From contig CAYPHA010000008.1 of NCBI GenBank assembly GCA_964410215.1, positions 33,130 through 97,129 of the forward strand: a stretch of DNA of 64,000 nucleotides, read 5' to 3'. The first letter of the stretch is position 1; every line of letters begins with the position of its first letter. The notes below the pieces were generated by a model, which did no database searches, had not been told where the DNA came from, and saw only the letters and a program-made list of their open reading frames with translations. Below are positions 28,633 to 38,333 of the stretch, in pieces. Source of the DNA: CAYPHA01 sp964410215 (GTDB taxonomy: Bacteria > Calditrichota > Calditrichia > Calditrichales > CAYPHA01). Made by a program: the position numbers and the translations under genes.

Positions 28633-29523
28633 TCAGTAAACACTTTCTGTGGCTTTTGTACGATTAATAAACTTCCAGCTGAATATCAGCAACAGGGCAA
28701 AAATTATCATGGAAAAGGCGGCTGCATATCCCATACGGAAATATGTGAATCCTGCTTTATATACCCATGATACTAAAATATGTGTTGTATCTGAAGGTTC
28801 ACCTCCGTTGCTGACTAGCCAGACGACATTGAAATTGTTAAACGTCCATATAACACCGAGTGTCACCGCCGGCACCATTACCGTTTTCATCAGTGGTAGC
28901 GTAATATTCTTAAACTGATGCCAACGGGATGCTCCGTCAATTTCTGCCGCTTCATAAAGGCTATCCGGGATGCTTTGTAATCCCCCCAGAGCTACAATCA
29001 TCATAAAGGGGAAGCCAAGCCATATATTTGTAATCAGGCAGTCCGTGAAGGCACCTCATTCTTTTGAGAGCCATGGAATTTCAATCCCGAGGAAGCTTCC
29101 CAACAATAGATTGACGGCCCCATATTCACTATTAAACATACCACGCCATGTTAAGGCGGTAATGTACTGAGGTACGGCCCAGGGTAAGATAAGTAACGTC
29201 CTGAAGATCGTCTTGCCCCTGATATCTTCATTGATGATCAATGCCAGCATCAGACCGAAGCCAACATGAAAAATAAGATTCAAGCCTGTACATAAAATCG
29301 TTTTAAACAGATAATACCAGAAATCAGTGCGTGCCAGAACATCCACATAATTTCCAATGCCTGTAATATTCCAGTCTCGGAAATGTGTAAGATTCATGTT
29401 TGAGAAAGAAACAACCACGTTGTAAATAAAAGGAAATACAACGACCAGAGCCATGACAACGAGTGCCGGTGCAATATACATGTAAACAAGCCTGTTTGGT
29501 TTAGAATAGATTTCAATCGACAT
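28633..29523 (-). pseudogene. malF: carbohydrate ABC transporter permease (MalF-like) with internal UGA
   Basis: A CUT1 permease of about 296 codons interrupted once. Codons from 29523 read to IEIPWLSKE, then TGA at 29056-29058, then in the same frame GAFTDCLITNIWLGFPFMM and the EAA loop EAAEIDGASRWHQFKNITLP to the stop at 28633. Related permeases often have an aromatic residue here, so a TGG-to-TGA change is likely. No frame is lost, so a single nonsense mutation or a base-call error explains it. Without readthrough the transporter would lack its second half. Confidence 0.88.
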
Positions 29524-29545
29524 GGTACTTATCTTTAATAAGTGG

Positions 29546-30793
29546 TTATTTCCTGCCCTCGTGAATTAATCGTTCTGCCAGTTTCTGCATATTGTGTGCT
29601 GCCTCTTTCGGAGAAACACCTCCGGTAAATATACTTTGATAGGAAGGGCGCATGGCATCGAATATCCAGCGTATTTCAGTGACTACTGGTAATACTCTGC
29701 CGACTTCCATCTGGTCTAAAGCCTGTTGTAGCAGAAGCCGCGACTGAAGTGACGTATCCTCCAGAGCATCTGCCCTGGCAGGAATTATGTTAAAATTCAG
29801 TCCGAACTGTAAAACGCTTTCTTTTGAAGTGAGGAATCTAACGAGTTCTGATGCAACAGCTAATTTTTCCCCTTTCAAGTTTGCATTAAAACAATATCCC
29901 ATAGGGAAAATTGTAGGTGTCGGCCATAAACCGGTTTCATCGATCATTGGAATTCTGGCCAGACCAATATCGATGTCGTTTTTAATATATGTCCCCCATG
30001 ACCACGGTCCGTTAATAATCATCGCCACTCTCCGATCCAGAAACAATGCATTTGCCGTTTCATAGTCACATTCCCTGGGAATCACTTTATGTGTATTAGC
30101 CAGATCGTAAATCAACTGTGCAGCCTTAACAACGGCCGACGTATTTAACGTCAGCCGGTTTTCCTCATCGATGATCCATCCACCATAACCACCGAAAAAC
30201 GGCACAGCAAAGGCCGGTTCCGTATAATTCCAGGCCAGTGCATACGTATCGTTTTTTCCGTCACCATCCAGATCTTTAACAAGATCTTCTTTCATGGCGA
30301 GAAGTTCTGATATACTGCGGGGAGGTTCAGGAACAAGATCTTTATTAAAAAACAGACACAAATGATTTCCAACCCGGTCTGCAATTTGATACAGATTACC
30401 TTCAAATACCGTATTGGCAGGAACCGGCTCTTTGATAAACTGATTAAAAAACGCTTCAGTAAACAGATTATTAAGCGGCTTGATCACTTCAAGCTTAGAA
30501 AGCGGACCTATGAAATCGCTTGCACAGTGAATAAGATCAGGACCTTTTCCTGCCAGTGACGACACGATAAAGTTTGTTCTCAGCTCTTCCGGCGCGTAAA
30601 AAAGCTGCCTGTACTCATATTGTGGATAACTTGTGGAAAACTTGTTAATAAGTTCATCCAGCAAGTCTCTTTCAACGGGTCGCAACGAGGTCCAGATCAC
30701 CACACGCTCTTTTTTATCGCCACAACTAATTGTTAACAATAAAGTTAAGGCCAATATTAGTATTTTTCCGGAACGGAACGCAATTGTTAGCAT
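29546..30793 (-). CDS. malE: extracellular solute-binding lipoprotein (MalE-like)
   Basis: About 415 residues from ATG 30793 (a GTG at 30850 extends the frame by 19 residues). The leader ends LLLTISC, a lipobox, so the protein is membrane-anchored. The family-1 solute-binding fold shows GPDLIHCASDFIGPL near the front and FLDRRVAMIINGPWSWG in the middle. It feeds sugar to the MalFG-like permeases downstream (22 nt gap). Neither start has a convincing ribosome site; a truncated receptor pseudogene lies immediately upstream, so the original leader may have been lost. Confidence 0.9.
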   Translation of the reverse strand: MLTIAFRSGKILILALTLLLTISCGDKKERVVIWTSLRPVERDLLDELINKFSTSYPQYEYRQLFYAPEELRTNFIVSSLAGKGPDLIHCASDFIGPLSKLEVIKPLNNLFTEAFFNQFIKEPVPANTVFEGNLYQIADRVGNHLCLFFNKDLVPEPPRSISELLAMKEDLVKDLDGDGKNDTYALAWNYTEPAFAVPFFGGYGGWIIDEENRLTLNTSAVVKAAQLIYDLANTHKVIPRECDYETANALFLDRRVAMIINGPWSWGTYIKNDIDIGLARIPMIDETGLWPTPTIFPMGYCFNANLKGEKLAVASELVRFLTSKESVLQFGLNFNIIPARADALEDTSLQSRLLLQQALDQMEVGRVLPVVTEIRWIFDAMRPSYQSIFTGGVSPKEAAHNMQKLAERLIHEGRK

Positions 30794-30837
30794 TTTGTTA
30801 ATTGTACAGTTAGACGTTTTTAAAAATGTGGATAACC

Positions 30838-31248
30838 TTAAAAAATACACCTAAATATATATAACGTCCCTTTTTGCACGGCTGGACGTTCAGCAACAAC
30901 CGTAACAATTTCTGTGGCTTCCAGGGTTGTTTCAGCTAGAGTAATATCCAGACTTGTCGTCAGATCTATCGAAACCTGGACATTTGTGATTTCTTTCGTA
31001 TTATATTCGATTTACATTACCTCTAAAACATATTTCCCCGGAGGTAGGTTCATGATCACATAATATCCTTCCAAATCGGAAGAAGCGCCAAAGGTCGTAC
31101 CTTTAACAAATACATTTGCTCCAATCAAGGGATCGCCTGTACCCACATCGATAACACGTCCAGCAATTTTCCCTGTTGTACCGGCAAACACGTTAGAAAT
31201 ACACAAAAGCAGCCCAAGTATCAGGGATTTTTTTAAATAGCTACTAAT
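30838..31248 (-). pseudogene. 5' stub of a TonB-dependent receptor (carboxypeptidase-regulatory-like domain)
   Basis: Remnant starting at 31248. AAGGAG lies 7 nt upstream of codon ATT, which should be ATG; the frame then gives a signal peptide (LKKSLILGLLLCISNVFA) and GTTGKIAGRVIDVGTGDPL, the same N-terminal domain as the receptor at 59657-62452. An in-frame TAA sits at 31012-31014, homology continues as TKEITNVQVSIDLTTSLDIT to about AVQK near 30870, and everything beyond is missing. So there are three lesions: start codon, nonsense and truncation. Confidence 0.88.
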
Positions 31249-31327
31249 AAGGATGCTCCTTATAGGGAAAACGGATTATAAATCAGAGGCAAACGATCAA
31301 TATAACCATTAATGTTCATATAATATT

Positions 31328-32808
31328 TTAATCTATCTCATTATTTTTCATTAATTTAGCGAACACACTATCCCATTTTGTCAAACCAACAAATGGTGGC
31401 AGGGGTGGTACTATTAAACGATTAGGAAAATGTGTTTTTTCACTACCATATCTGTTTTATTCAGCTTGATTGTCTCATATTGCTCAACATCAATTCTTAT
31501 TTTGTACTTTTCAAGTGCATTTAACAAATATTGCTCTATTACAGGTATTTCATTTAATGAATCAATAATAGATATCGCCTTGTAATAACTTTTCCACATT
31601 TTATATTCTTCTTGCACTTCAGGATGATTGAAATATTTCAATTCTTTGGCATATTCAAAAAGAGCAACATGTTCAGTAAACAGCGCAATATTTTTGATAA
31701 ATGATTTTCTAAAATTCTGTTCATTTTAATAATCGAAAATGTAAGGTCCAATTTTCAATCTGGTGATTAGAGAATCAACTGTTAATGCCCCACATTCCGG
31801 GAATTGTATCACAATCTGATTATGAAGATTATCAAACCTATGATGCGTCTTTTCATTTCTTGTTGAGGGTAAAAAAACTTCATGCGTTCTAATACTCCTA
31901 TTGGAAGTAAATTCTAAGAATTCATTATTCTGAATCACGAAATCAAGGAAGTCGTTTATCACATTCCATTAAATCCGACCCAGTCTTTTTCTAATATGAT
32001 TATCAAAAAAAGCGCTATAGAGCTGACGGATTTTAGCGTTGAATATTTTCTTGTAGACATCAGCATCATGCTTTTCAGCATTATTATTTTCTATCGATTC
32101 GCTATTTTTAATGTTTAGTGGTTTAACGATATAGAATTCACCAAATGCTTTAAGTGGTTTACTGCCTTCATTTATATTAAGTTTAAATATTGTATTTTCC
32201 ATTTGGGATTGCGTTGGCGACCATTTTACAGTTGTACCAGGAATAGCATCATAAAACCAACCTTGTTTATTCAGGTATTCTCTGGCATGTCGTTCGAAAT
32301 TTGAATCATAAATAATTTTATTATAGAGCGCATCAGCTTCATTTTTTAGATTTAAATACTAAATATTGCACTTCAATTTCTTTTCTAGACGTTTTTTTCT
32401 TTACAAGAAGTTCTTCCTTGGACACCTGCACTTTGTTTTCGACAGAATCAACTCGTAGTTGTTCGATAATGGCTTCAAAGAAATGTTGTTTTATTATTGC
32501 ATCATGATCGTAGTCCATACTAGGCTTATGTTTTTTTGATTCAAGAAATAATAATTTTTCAGCCAGCAATGATGAAAAAACTATCTTCTTAGCATTATCA
32601 ACATCATATACGTGCAGAGGTGGATTAAAATTTAGGCGATTCTGGTATTCTGTAACATCTATTTGAAGAGTATCAATATAAGCAATAGCTGGTTTGGTGA
32701 CCAAAGTCAATTATTTTTCCTCCTAACGACAATTAAAATTACCAGCAACGAGAAAAGGGTTAGAATACATTTTAGTACTGAATAATTGGAAAGTTTAATT
32801 TTGAGCAT
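31328..32808 (-). pseudogene. parvulin-like peptidyl-prolyl isomerase, degraded
   Basis: Reads from ATG 32808 as a membrane anchor (LTLFSLLVILIVVRRKNN), then shifts frame near 32712 to VTKPAIAYIDTLQIDV, again near 32355 at an A-run to EADALYNKIIYDSNFERHA, then GWFYDAIPGTTVKWSPTQSQ and FKLNINEGSKPLKAFGEFYI, which follow the layout of PpiC rotamase domains. In-frame TAA stops lie at 31969-31971 and 31726-31728. A last shift at an A-run near 31430 leads to the natural end (LPPFVGLTKWDSVF) and TAA at 31328. An ancestral protein of about 490 residues with SurA-like periplasmic chaperone role is inferred; the family call is moderate. Confidence 0.75.
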
Positions 32809-33276
32809 TTACCAATCACTGTAAATTCGTGGTGCTTGGCATAAAATATTTCAACCTATAACCTTATCATCTTTAAATAATCATCTTAATATACGCCAAT
32901 CGGATTAGTAACCATAAATATAGTTACTAAAAATTCAATATCAAAAAAAAATGGAAGATTTTATGCAATTTTAAAAATTTGTCATCTTCTTATTAGCAGG
33001 AGTTTTTAACAATATATAAAAATGTCAAATTTATATTATTGCATATTGCTTTTTGTTCAGGATTGTTTAAATTTTTAGCGTTGAATTATCGACTCTGATT
33101 CGACCTAACTCGACACGGAAGTACCTACCTCATCAGGATGCAACAATTCGCGCTAGATGCAATACAAATCAGTATTCATATACCAAAAATGGGTAAAGTG
33201 AGGATTTATTGTATTTAGTGTAATTTTTAAAATTGTGATACATCATTATTATTTAATCTATCATAGGAGTAGTACC
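32809..33276. other. AT-rich intergenic region
   Basis: No open frame or RNA gene is recognised in these 468 bases. It holds the upstream side of the decayed isomerase and the probable promoter of the small secreted peptide gene. An inverted repeat is listed separately. Confidence 0.7.
32905..32930. repeat. 8-bp perfect inverted repeat
   Basis: TTAGTAAC and GTTACTAA separated by 10 nt, in a non-coding AT-rich region. It could be an operator or a weak hairpin; no T-run follows on either strand that would make it a convincing terminator. Confidence 0.4.
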
Positions 33277-33453
33277 ATGAAGAAGTTTGCAGCATTTATC
33301 GTAGCAGCACTTTTTGCCTTAGCGATCGTTTTTACCGTATTGACAACAGCAACACACGAACCTTTATCCAAATCCGGATCTGCCTATGCATCAATCGTCC
33401 CGATTCCGCCACCTCCCTCAAAACCGGAAAAGGATATCAAAAAAACAAACTAA
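33277..33453 (+). CDS. small secreted proline-rich peptide, unknown
   Basis: 58 residues from ATG 33277 behind AGGAG (spacing about 8 nt). Residues 1-25 are a signal peptide (MKKFAAFIVAALFALAIVF), then a short mature part containing VPIPPPPSKPEKD. The strong ribosome site argues it is translated. It stops 34 nt before ssb. No family recognised; the mature peptide is only about 30 residues, so it may be a structural or signalling peptide, or a remnant. Confidence 0.65.
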   Translation: MKKFAAFIVAALFALAIVFTVLTTATHEPLSKSGSAYASIVPIPPPPSKPEKDIKKTN

Positions 33454-33487
33454 TTTGTTCGTCTCAACATTTTTTAAGGAGGAAATC

Positions 33488-33913
33488 ATGTCTAAAGGCA
33501 CTGTAAACAAAGCTATTCTTATTGGAAGAGTTGGTAAAGATCCTGACATGCGATATGCTTCAACAGGGACTGCCATCGCTTCTTTTCCTGTGGCCACCAA
33601 TCACGGTCAAAAGAAGGATGATGGTTCATGGGATGATATTACAGAATGGCATAACATCAAATCTTTTGGGAAATTAGCAGAATTTTCTGGAGAATATCTT
33701 AAAAAAGGTACATTAGTTTTTCTGGAAGGGCGTATCCAAACGAATAACTGGGAAGACCAGCAAGGCCAAAAACATTATCGAACAGAAATAATTGCCGCAT
33801 CAATCCAATTGCTTGGATCCAAAAATGAGAACAGGCAAAATCAACAGGTTTCTGACAAGAAAGAAACTGTTGCTCAAGAACAAAATTCAGAAAATGATGA
33901 TCTTCCATTCTAA
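33488..33913 (+). CDS. ssb: single-stranded DNA-binding protein
   Basis: 141 residues from ATG 33488 behind GGAGG. The OB fold begins NKAILIGRVGKDPDMRY and has TEWHNIKSFGKLAEF and GTLVFLEGRIQTNNWED. The C-terminal tail is low-complexity (Gln/Asn/Glu-rich) and ends DDLPF, the conserved partner-binding tip. Binds single-stranded DNA as a tetramer in replication and repair. Typical length. Confidence 0.97.
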   Translation: MSKGTVNKAILIGRVGKDPDMRYASTGTAIASFPVATNHGQKKDDGSWDDITEWHNIKSFGKLAEFSGEYLKKGTLVFLEGRIQTNNWEDQQGQKHYRTEIIAASIQLLGSKNENRQNQQVSDKKETVAQEQNSENDDLPF

Positions 33914-33983
33914 TTAAAAAGAAATATTTCTATGTCTTTCCGTCTTAATACAGAACGACACTTTTCCGATTTTTGATTATGTG

Positions 33984-34604
33984 ATGAATACGGTACTAAC
34001 TATTGGTATTGCCGGGCCTTCTGGGTCCGGCAAATCTTTATTTGCTAAAAGATTAATTGAAAAAAATAGCAGGCACGAAATTATCTTGCTGCAGGAGGAC
34101 TCTTATTATCATGATCTTTCTGATATCCCATTTGATATAAGAACCGGCAAAAATTTTGACCATCCTCAAGCTTTCGACCATTTACATCTTATAAAAGATT
34201 TATCCGCACTAAAAAATTATAAAGAAGTTTTTCAACCGATATATGACTATAAAACACACACCCGAAGAAAAAAAACTAAACACATAAAACCTCAAAATAT
34301 AATAATAGTTGAAGGCATACTCCTCTTTTCAGAACCAGGCCTTGTCGACTTATTAGATATCAAACTCTTTATGGATGTTGACCCTGATATCTGCTTCATA
34401 CGAAGATTAGAACGTGATATTACTGAAAGAGGAAGAGATCTTGAATCTGTTATAAATCAATATATAAATACTGTAAAACCAATGCTGAGCCGCTTCATCA
34501 TTCCTTCAAAAAAACATGCAGATATCATTATTCCCGAAGGTGGAAAAAATGTAAGTGCACTTGAGTTAGTTTCCTCCCGAATACATGAACATATCGGAAT
34601 CTAG
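33984..34604 (+). CDS. udk: uridine kinase
   Basis: 206 residues from ATG 33984 (a GTG at 33981 is adjacent). Walker A is GIAGPSGSGKSLFAKRL; EDSYYHDLSDIPFD and NFDHPQAFD are uridine/cytidine kinase hallmarks; the IIVEGILLFS strand and RRLERDITERGRD lid complete it. Phosphorylates uridine and cytidine to monophosphates in pyrimidine salvage. It is followed by a nucleoside transporter and, further on, a purine nucleoside phosphorylase. Confidence 0.95.
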   Translation: MNTVLTIGIAGPSGSGKSLFAKRLIEKNSRHEIILLQEDSYYHDLSDIPFDIRTGKNFDHPQAFDHLHLIKDLSALKNYKEVFQPIYDYKTHTRRKKTKHIKPQNIIIVEGILLFSEPGLVDLLDIKLFMDVDPDICFIRRLERDITERGRDLESVINQYINTVKPMLSRFIIPSKKHADIIIPEGGKNVSALELVSSRIHEHIGI

Positions 34605-34750
34605 TTATTTGATTTAAAATTAGATTCATATTAACTTATAAAAATAATTGTTTGGCAACAGCAACATTTATCTCAAGCAATTGATTTTCAGTTAATTTGC
34701 TTGGATTACTATTTTCTCCCACTAACATATGTTTCTGACAAGGGAAATGC

Positions 34751-36061
34751 ATGGAAGATATAGTCTTCGGAATGTTAGGAATTGCTGCTCTGACAGGAAT
34801 TGCAGCACTTTTTTCAAATAACCTGAAATCCGTTGATTGGAAACAAATCTTTCTGGCCCTGCTCATGCAAATTCTACTTGCAGTATTTATTCTTTTAACC
34901 CCTTTTGGGGTAAAAATATTCAGCGGCTTTGGAAATTTTTTTGTAAAAATCATTTCATTTACCAATCAGGGTGCAGAATTCGTGCTCGGTGTTCTGGCCA
35001 ACCAGAAGGTGCTGAATGAAATCTTTACTGATGTCAATAAAGATCGGAATATAGGTTTCTTGTTTGCATTTCAGGTTTTGCCTATAATCATATTTTTTTC
35101 TTCGCTGATGGCTATATTATATCATATAGGATTCATGCAAAAAATTGTTCAGTTAATGGCCTGGCTGATGGTTAAGATTCTCAAAATCAGCGGCGCTGAA
35201 TCCATTGCTGTAGCAGCAAATATATTCATTGGCCAAACTGAAGCCCCTCTGGTAATCAGACCCTATATAGAATCGATGACAAAATCTGAGCTATTTACCC
35301 TTATGGTTGGAGGAATGGCTACTATTGCCGGTAGCGTTTTAGCTGCATATGTTGGCGTTCTGGGTGGTGCAAACCCCGATCAACAACTTTATTATGCAAC
35401 ACATCTCTTATCAGCAAGTATAATGGCCGCCCCAGCAACAATTGCAATTTCAAAAATACTAATTCCTGAAACGCAGCAATCATTGACCTTTGGAAAAGTT
35501 CAAATACCTCCCAAAAAAACGTCTGTAAACATCATTGATGCCGCCGCTAAAGGCGCTGCCGACGGCATGCAACTGGCATTAAATGTTGCGGGCATGTTAT
35601 TAGCTTTCATTGCCTTAATTGCGATGTTAAACTGGATTATTTCAGGCTTTTTCACAGACCTCATGGGCCTGAAACTTAATGGCCATTCCATATCACTGGA
35701 ATTGCTACTGGGCTATGCACTAAGTCCTATTGCCTGGCTGATTGGTGTCCCATGGACCGATGCGGTTTTCGTTGGTTCATTGATAGGACAAAAGATTATC
35801 ATTAATGAGTTCGTCGCCTATTTACATTTGTCTCAAATGCTCCATGATGAAATCTTAGCCGAAAAATCTATTTTGATTTCAACCTACGCTCTTTGCGGCT
35901 TTGCCAATATTGCATCGATAGCCATCCAAATTGGAGGGATTGGCGGGATTGCACCAAATAGAAGGAGCGACCTGGCAAAACTAGGATTACTTTCCGTATT
36001 GGGAGGCTCATTAGCCACTCTCATGACAGCTACGATTGCAGGTGTTTTAACTTCACTTTAA
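34751..36061 (+). CDS. nupC: concentrative nucleoside transporter (NupC/CNT family)
   Basis: 436 residues with multiple hydrophobic segments. Signatures include VAANIFIGQTEAPLVIRPY and the helical hairpin region GGMATIAGSVLAAYVG, which bind nucleoside and cation in CNT proteins; FANIASIAIQIGGIGGIAPNRR is near the end. Imports nucleosides with H+ or Na+. Located between udk and sppA, part of a salvage group with the phosphorylase at 38308. Confidence 0.95.
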   Translation: MEDIVFGMLGIAALTGIAALFSNNLKSVDWKQIFLALLMQILLAVFILLTPFGVKIFSGFGNFFVKIISFTNQGAEFVLGVLANQKVLNEIFTDVNKDRNIGFLFAFQVLPIIIFFSSLMAILYHIGFMQKIVQLMAWLMVKILKISGAESIAVAANIFIGQTEAPLVIRPYIESMTKSELFTLMVGGMATIAGSVLAAYVGVLGGANPDQQLYYATHLLSASIMAAPATIAISKILIPETQQSLTFGKVQIPPKKTSVNIIDAAAKGAADGMQLALNVAGMLLAFIALIAMLNWIISGFFTDLMGLKLNGHSISLELLLGYALSPIAWLIGVPWTDAVFVGSLIGQKIIINEFVAYLHLSQMLHDEILAEKSILISTYALCGFANIASIAIQIGGIGGIAPNRRSDLAKLGLLSVLGGSLATLMTATIAGVLTSL

Positions 36062-36075
36062 TAAAGGTCTATATC

Positions 36076-37791
36076 ATGAAGTCATTTTTGAAATGGGTAT
36101 TAATATTAAGTACTGTTTTGTTAATCTTTGTCTTTACAGTGATTATCGTACTTAGCTCACTCTTTGATACACAACCTCAGATTCCATCGGAATCATACCT
36201 TTATATTCCATTGAGCGGTTCATTAGAGGATTTCATTCCACCCGATCCTTTTGAAACAATACTTGGTAAAACACAACTGGATATGAAAAAAATAAGGGAT
36301 AATCTGGAAAAAGCTGCTGTGGATGACCGGATCAAAGGCGTTTTACTCGATATCGGGTTTTTACAAATTGGCTATGGTAAATTGCAGGAATTACATGAAG
36401 TTATTAGAAAGTACAAGCTATCCGGTAAAAAGATTTATGCATTTATGGAATCTGCCCTTATCAAGGAATATTATCTTGCAACTGCTTGTGACTCCATTTT
36501 CATGCCTGCTACAGGGAATCTGTTTCTTCATGGTATTAATTCTGAAATTACCTTCTATAAAGGCTTTTTTAATAAACTCGGTATTGAAGCAGAATTCACT
36601 CACGTTGGTAAATATAAAAATGCCCCCGACACTTACACCCGGGACAACATGTCTGATCCACATAGGAAAGTTTTGCAGAATTTAATAAATATCTATTACG
36701 GAGAGGTGATTTCTAAAATTTCTATCTCTCGTAATATTGACAGAGAAACAATAGTTGATATGGTAAATAATACAACAGGATTTACCGGAGAAGAAGCCTT
36801 AGCAAAGGACCTTATAGATAAAAATGCCTTTCAAAATGAAGTTGTTTCCTTATTTACAACGTCCGGAAGAAAACTGTCAAAACTTAATGCCGCCACTTAC
36901 AGTCTTTTACCGGCAAGCTCACTTAAGATAAGGAACCGATCGAATATTGCAGTTATTCATGTAAGTGGCACTATTGCCAGCGGTGGTGATTCCAGCAATC
37001 CGCTTTTTGGCTCTTTAAGTGGCGCAGACCGTATTTCTAATAACCTGAAAAATGCAGCTGAATCAAACATGGTTAAGGCTATTATATTAAGGATTGACAG
37101 CCCGGGAGGATCTGCAATCGCTGCGGAAGTAATTCTTAATGCTGTCGAAAAAGCAGCCGATAAAAAACCGGTTATTGCATCAATCGCTGATTACGGTGCA
37201 TCGGGTGGTTATTTAATCGCCCTTGGCGCAGACACAATCATAGCGCAACCTGCCAGCCTTATAGGCTCCATTGGAGTCTTCGCTGGCAAACTAAACATAA
37301 AACATCTTTATGAAAAGCTGGATTTGACAAGTGAACGCATTTCTAAAGGCGAGAACGCCGGTTTGTTCTCTGTAATGCAACCATGGACTCAAAATGAGAA
37401 AGCTGTAATCACACGTCTGATTAAAGCCTACTATTCACATTTTGTTGAAAAAGTTGCAGATTCAAGGACTCTGTCTATCGAACAAAGCAATGAAATAGCG
37501 CAGGGACGTGTCTGGTCAGGAGAGGAAGGGACCGGTAATGGACTTATTGATATGACCGGAACCATTTATGATGCCATCAATGTGGCTAAGAAAGAAGCAG
37601 GAATTCCGGAAGAATATTCTATAAGACTAAGTTATTTTCCAAAAGAGCGATCAGTTTTTGAGGAATTGTTTGCACTGGTTCGTGCACGCATTAAAAATCA
37701 AAGCATTGCCGAAAGACAAGAATTTAAATCTATTTTACAGTTTCAAAACAAACCATTAGCAATGATGCCATTCAGGATAATATGGAATTAA
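36076..37791 (+). CDS. sppA: signal peptide peptidase SppA, 67K type
   Basis: 571 residues: one N-terminal membrane segment (about 7-28) and two tandem S49 domains. The Ser-Lys dyad is visible: Lys179 in HVGKYKNAPD in the first domain and Ser376 in YGASGGYL in the second. SppA clears cleaved signal peptides from the inner membrane. The 3' end overlaps pgsA by 10 nt. Confidence 0.95.
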   Translation: MKSFLKWVLILSTVLLIFVFTVIIVLSSLFDTQPQIPSESYLYIPLSGSLEDFIPPDPFETILGKTQLDMKKIRDNLEKAAVDDRIKGVLLDIGFLQIGYGKLQELHEVIRKYKLSGKKIYAFMESALIKEYYLATACDSIFMPATGNLFLHGINSEITFYKGFFNKLGIEAEFTHVGKYKNAPDTYTRDNMSDPHRKVLQNLINIYYGEVISKISISRNIDRETIVDMVNNTTGFTGEEALAKDLIDKNAFQNEVVSLFTTSGRKLSKLNAATYSLLPASSLKIRNRSNIAVIHVSGTIASGGDSSNPLFGSLSGADRISNNLKNAAESNMVKAIILRIDSPGGSAIAAEVILNAVEKAADKKPVIASIADYGASGGYLIALGADTIIAQPASLIGSIGVFAGKLNIKHLYEKLDLTSERISKGENAGLFSVMQPWTQNEKAVITRLIKAYYSHFVEKVADSRTLSIEQSNEIAQGRVWSGEEGTGNGLIDMTGTIYDAINVAKKEAGIPEEYSIRLSYFPKERSVFEELFALVRARIKNQSIAERQEFKSILQFQNKPLAMMPFRIIWN

Positions 37792-38333
37792 ATAAAAACG
37801 ACCTGTTCGCAATCCCTAATATCCTCAGCATTATACGAATCATTATGCTGATTCCTCTTTTTATCCTTCTCCGGTTGGGGATGAATAACTGGTTTCTTCT
37901 CCTTGCAGGTATTGCCATGTTTACTGATTTTTTAGATGGTTTCATTGCCAGAAAATTCAATCAGATTACCGAACTTGGTAAGATATTGGATCCCGTTGCA
38001 GATAAACTCAATACAGCTGTTATCATTATTGCCCTCTATATTTATCAGGATTTCCCCTTCTGGATTATGGTTATCATCATTGGCAGGGATTTACTCATCC
38101 TTATGGGTGCAACCTTTATATTTAAACGCCAAAATCAAATTACAACCTCTAATATACCCGGGAAGATCGCCGTATTTTTTATCGCGTTTGCAGTCCTCAT
38201 GTTTATTGCACACTTCAAAACGTATTTTGTTTATTCACTTTATATTGCACTGCTTTTTATTCTCCTTTCATTTACCAGCTACGCTATGAAGTTTATTAAA
38301 TATTTATATGGAAATAAATGGAATGAACAATGA
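37782..38333 (+). CDS. pgsA: CDP-diacylglycerol-glycerol-3-phosphate 3-phosphatidyltransferase
   Basis: 183 residues. The CDP-alcohol phosphatidyltransferase motif D-x2-DG-x2-AR-x8-G-x3-D-x3-D is complete: FTDFLDGFIARKFNQ followed by LGKILDPVADKL. About five to six membrane helices. Makes phosphatidylglycerophosphate at the inner membrane. Starts in the sppA 3' end and overlaps the next gene, so the three are probably cotranscribed. Confidence 0.94.
   Translation: MELNKNDLFAIPNILSIIRIIMLIPLFILLRLGMNNWFLLLAGIAMFTDFLDGFIARKFNQITELGKILDPVADKLNTAVIIIALYIYQDFPFWIMVIIIGRDLLILMGATFIFKRQNQITTSNIPGKIAVFFIAFAVLMFIAHFKTYFVYSLYIALLFILLSFTSYAMKFIKYLYGNKWNEQ

Noticed and set aside
29056..29058. UGA as tryptophan (alternative genetic code)
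   Set aside because: Only one such case is seen, and other lesions in the region are TAA/TAG; a nonsense mutation is simpler.
30838..30850. GTG 30850 as malE start
   Set aside because: It adds 19 residues ahead of the signal peptide without a ribosome site; ATG 30793 gives a standard lipoprotein leader. Not fully excluded.
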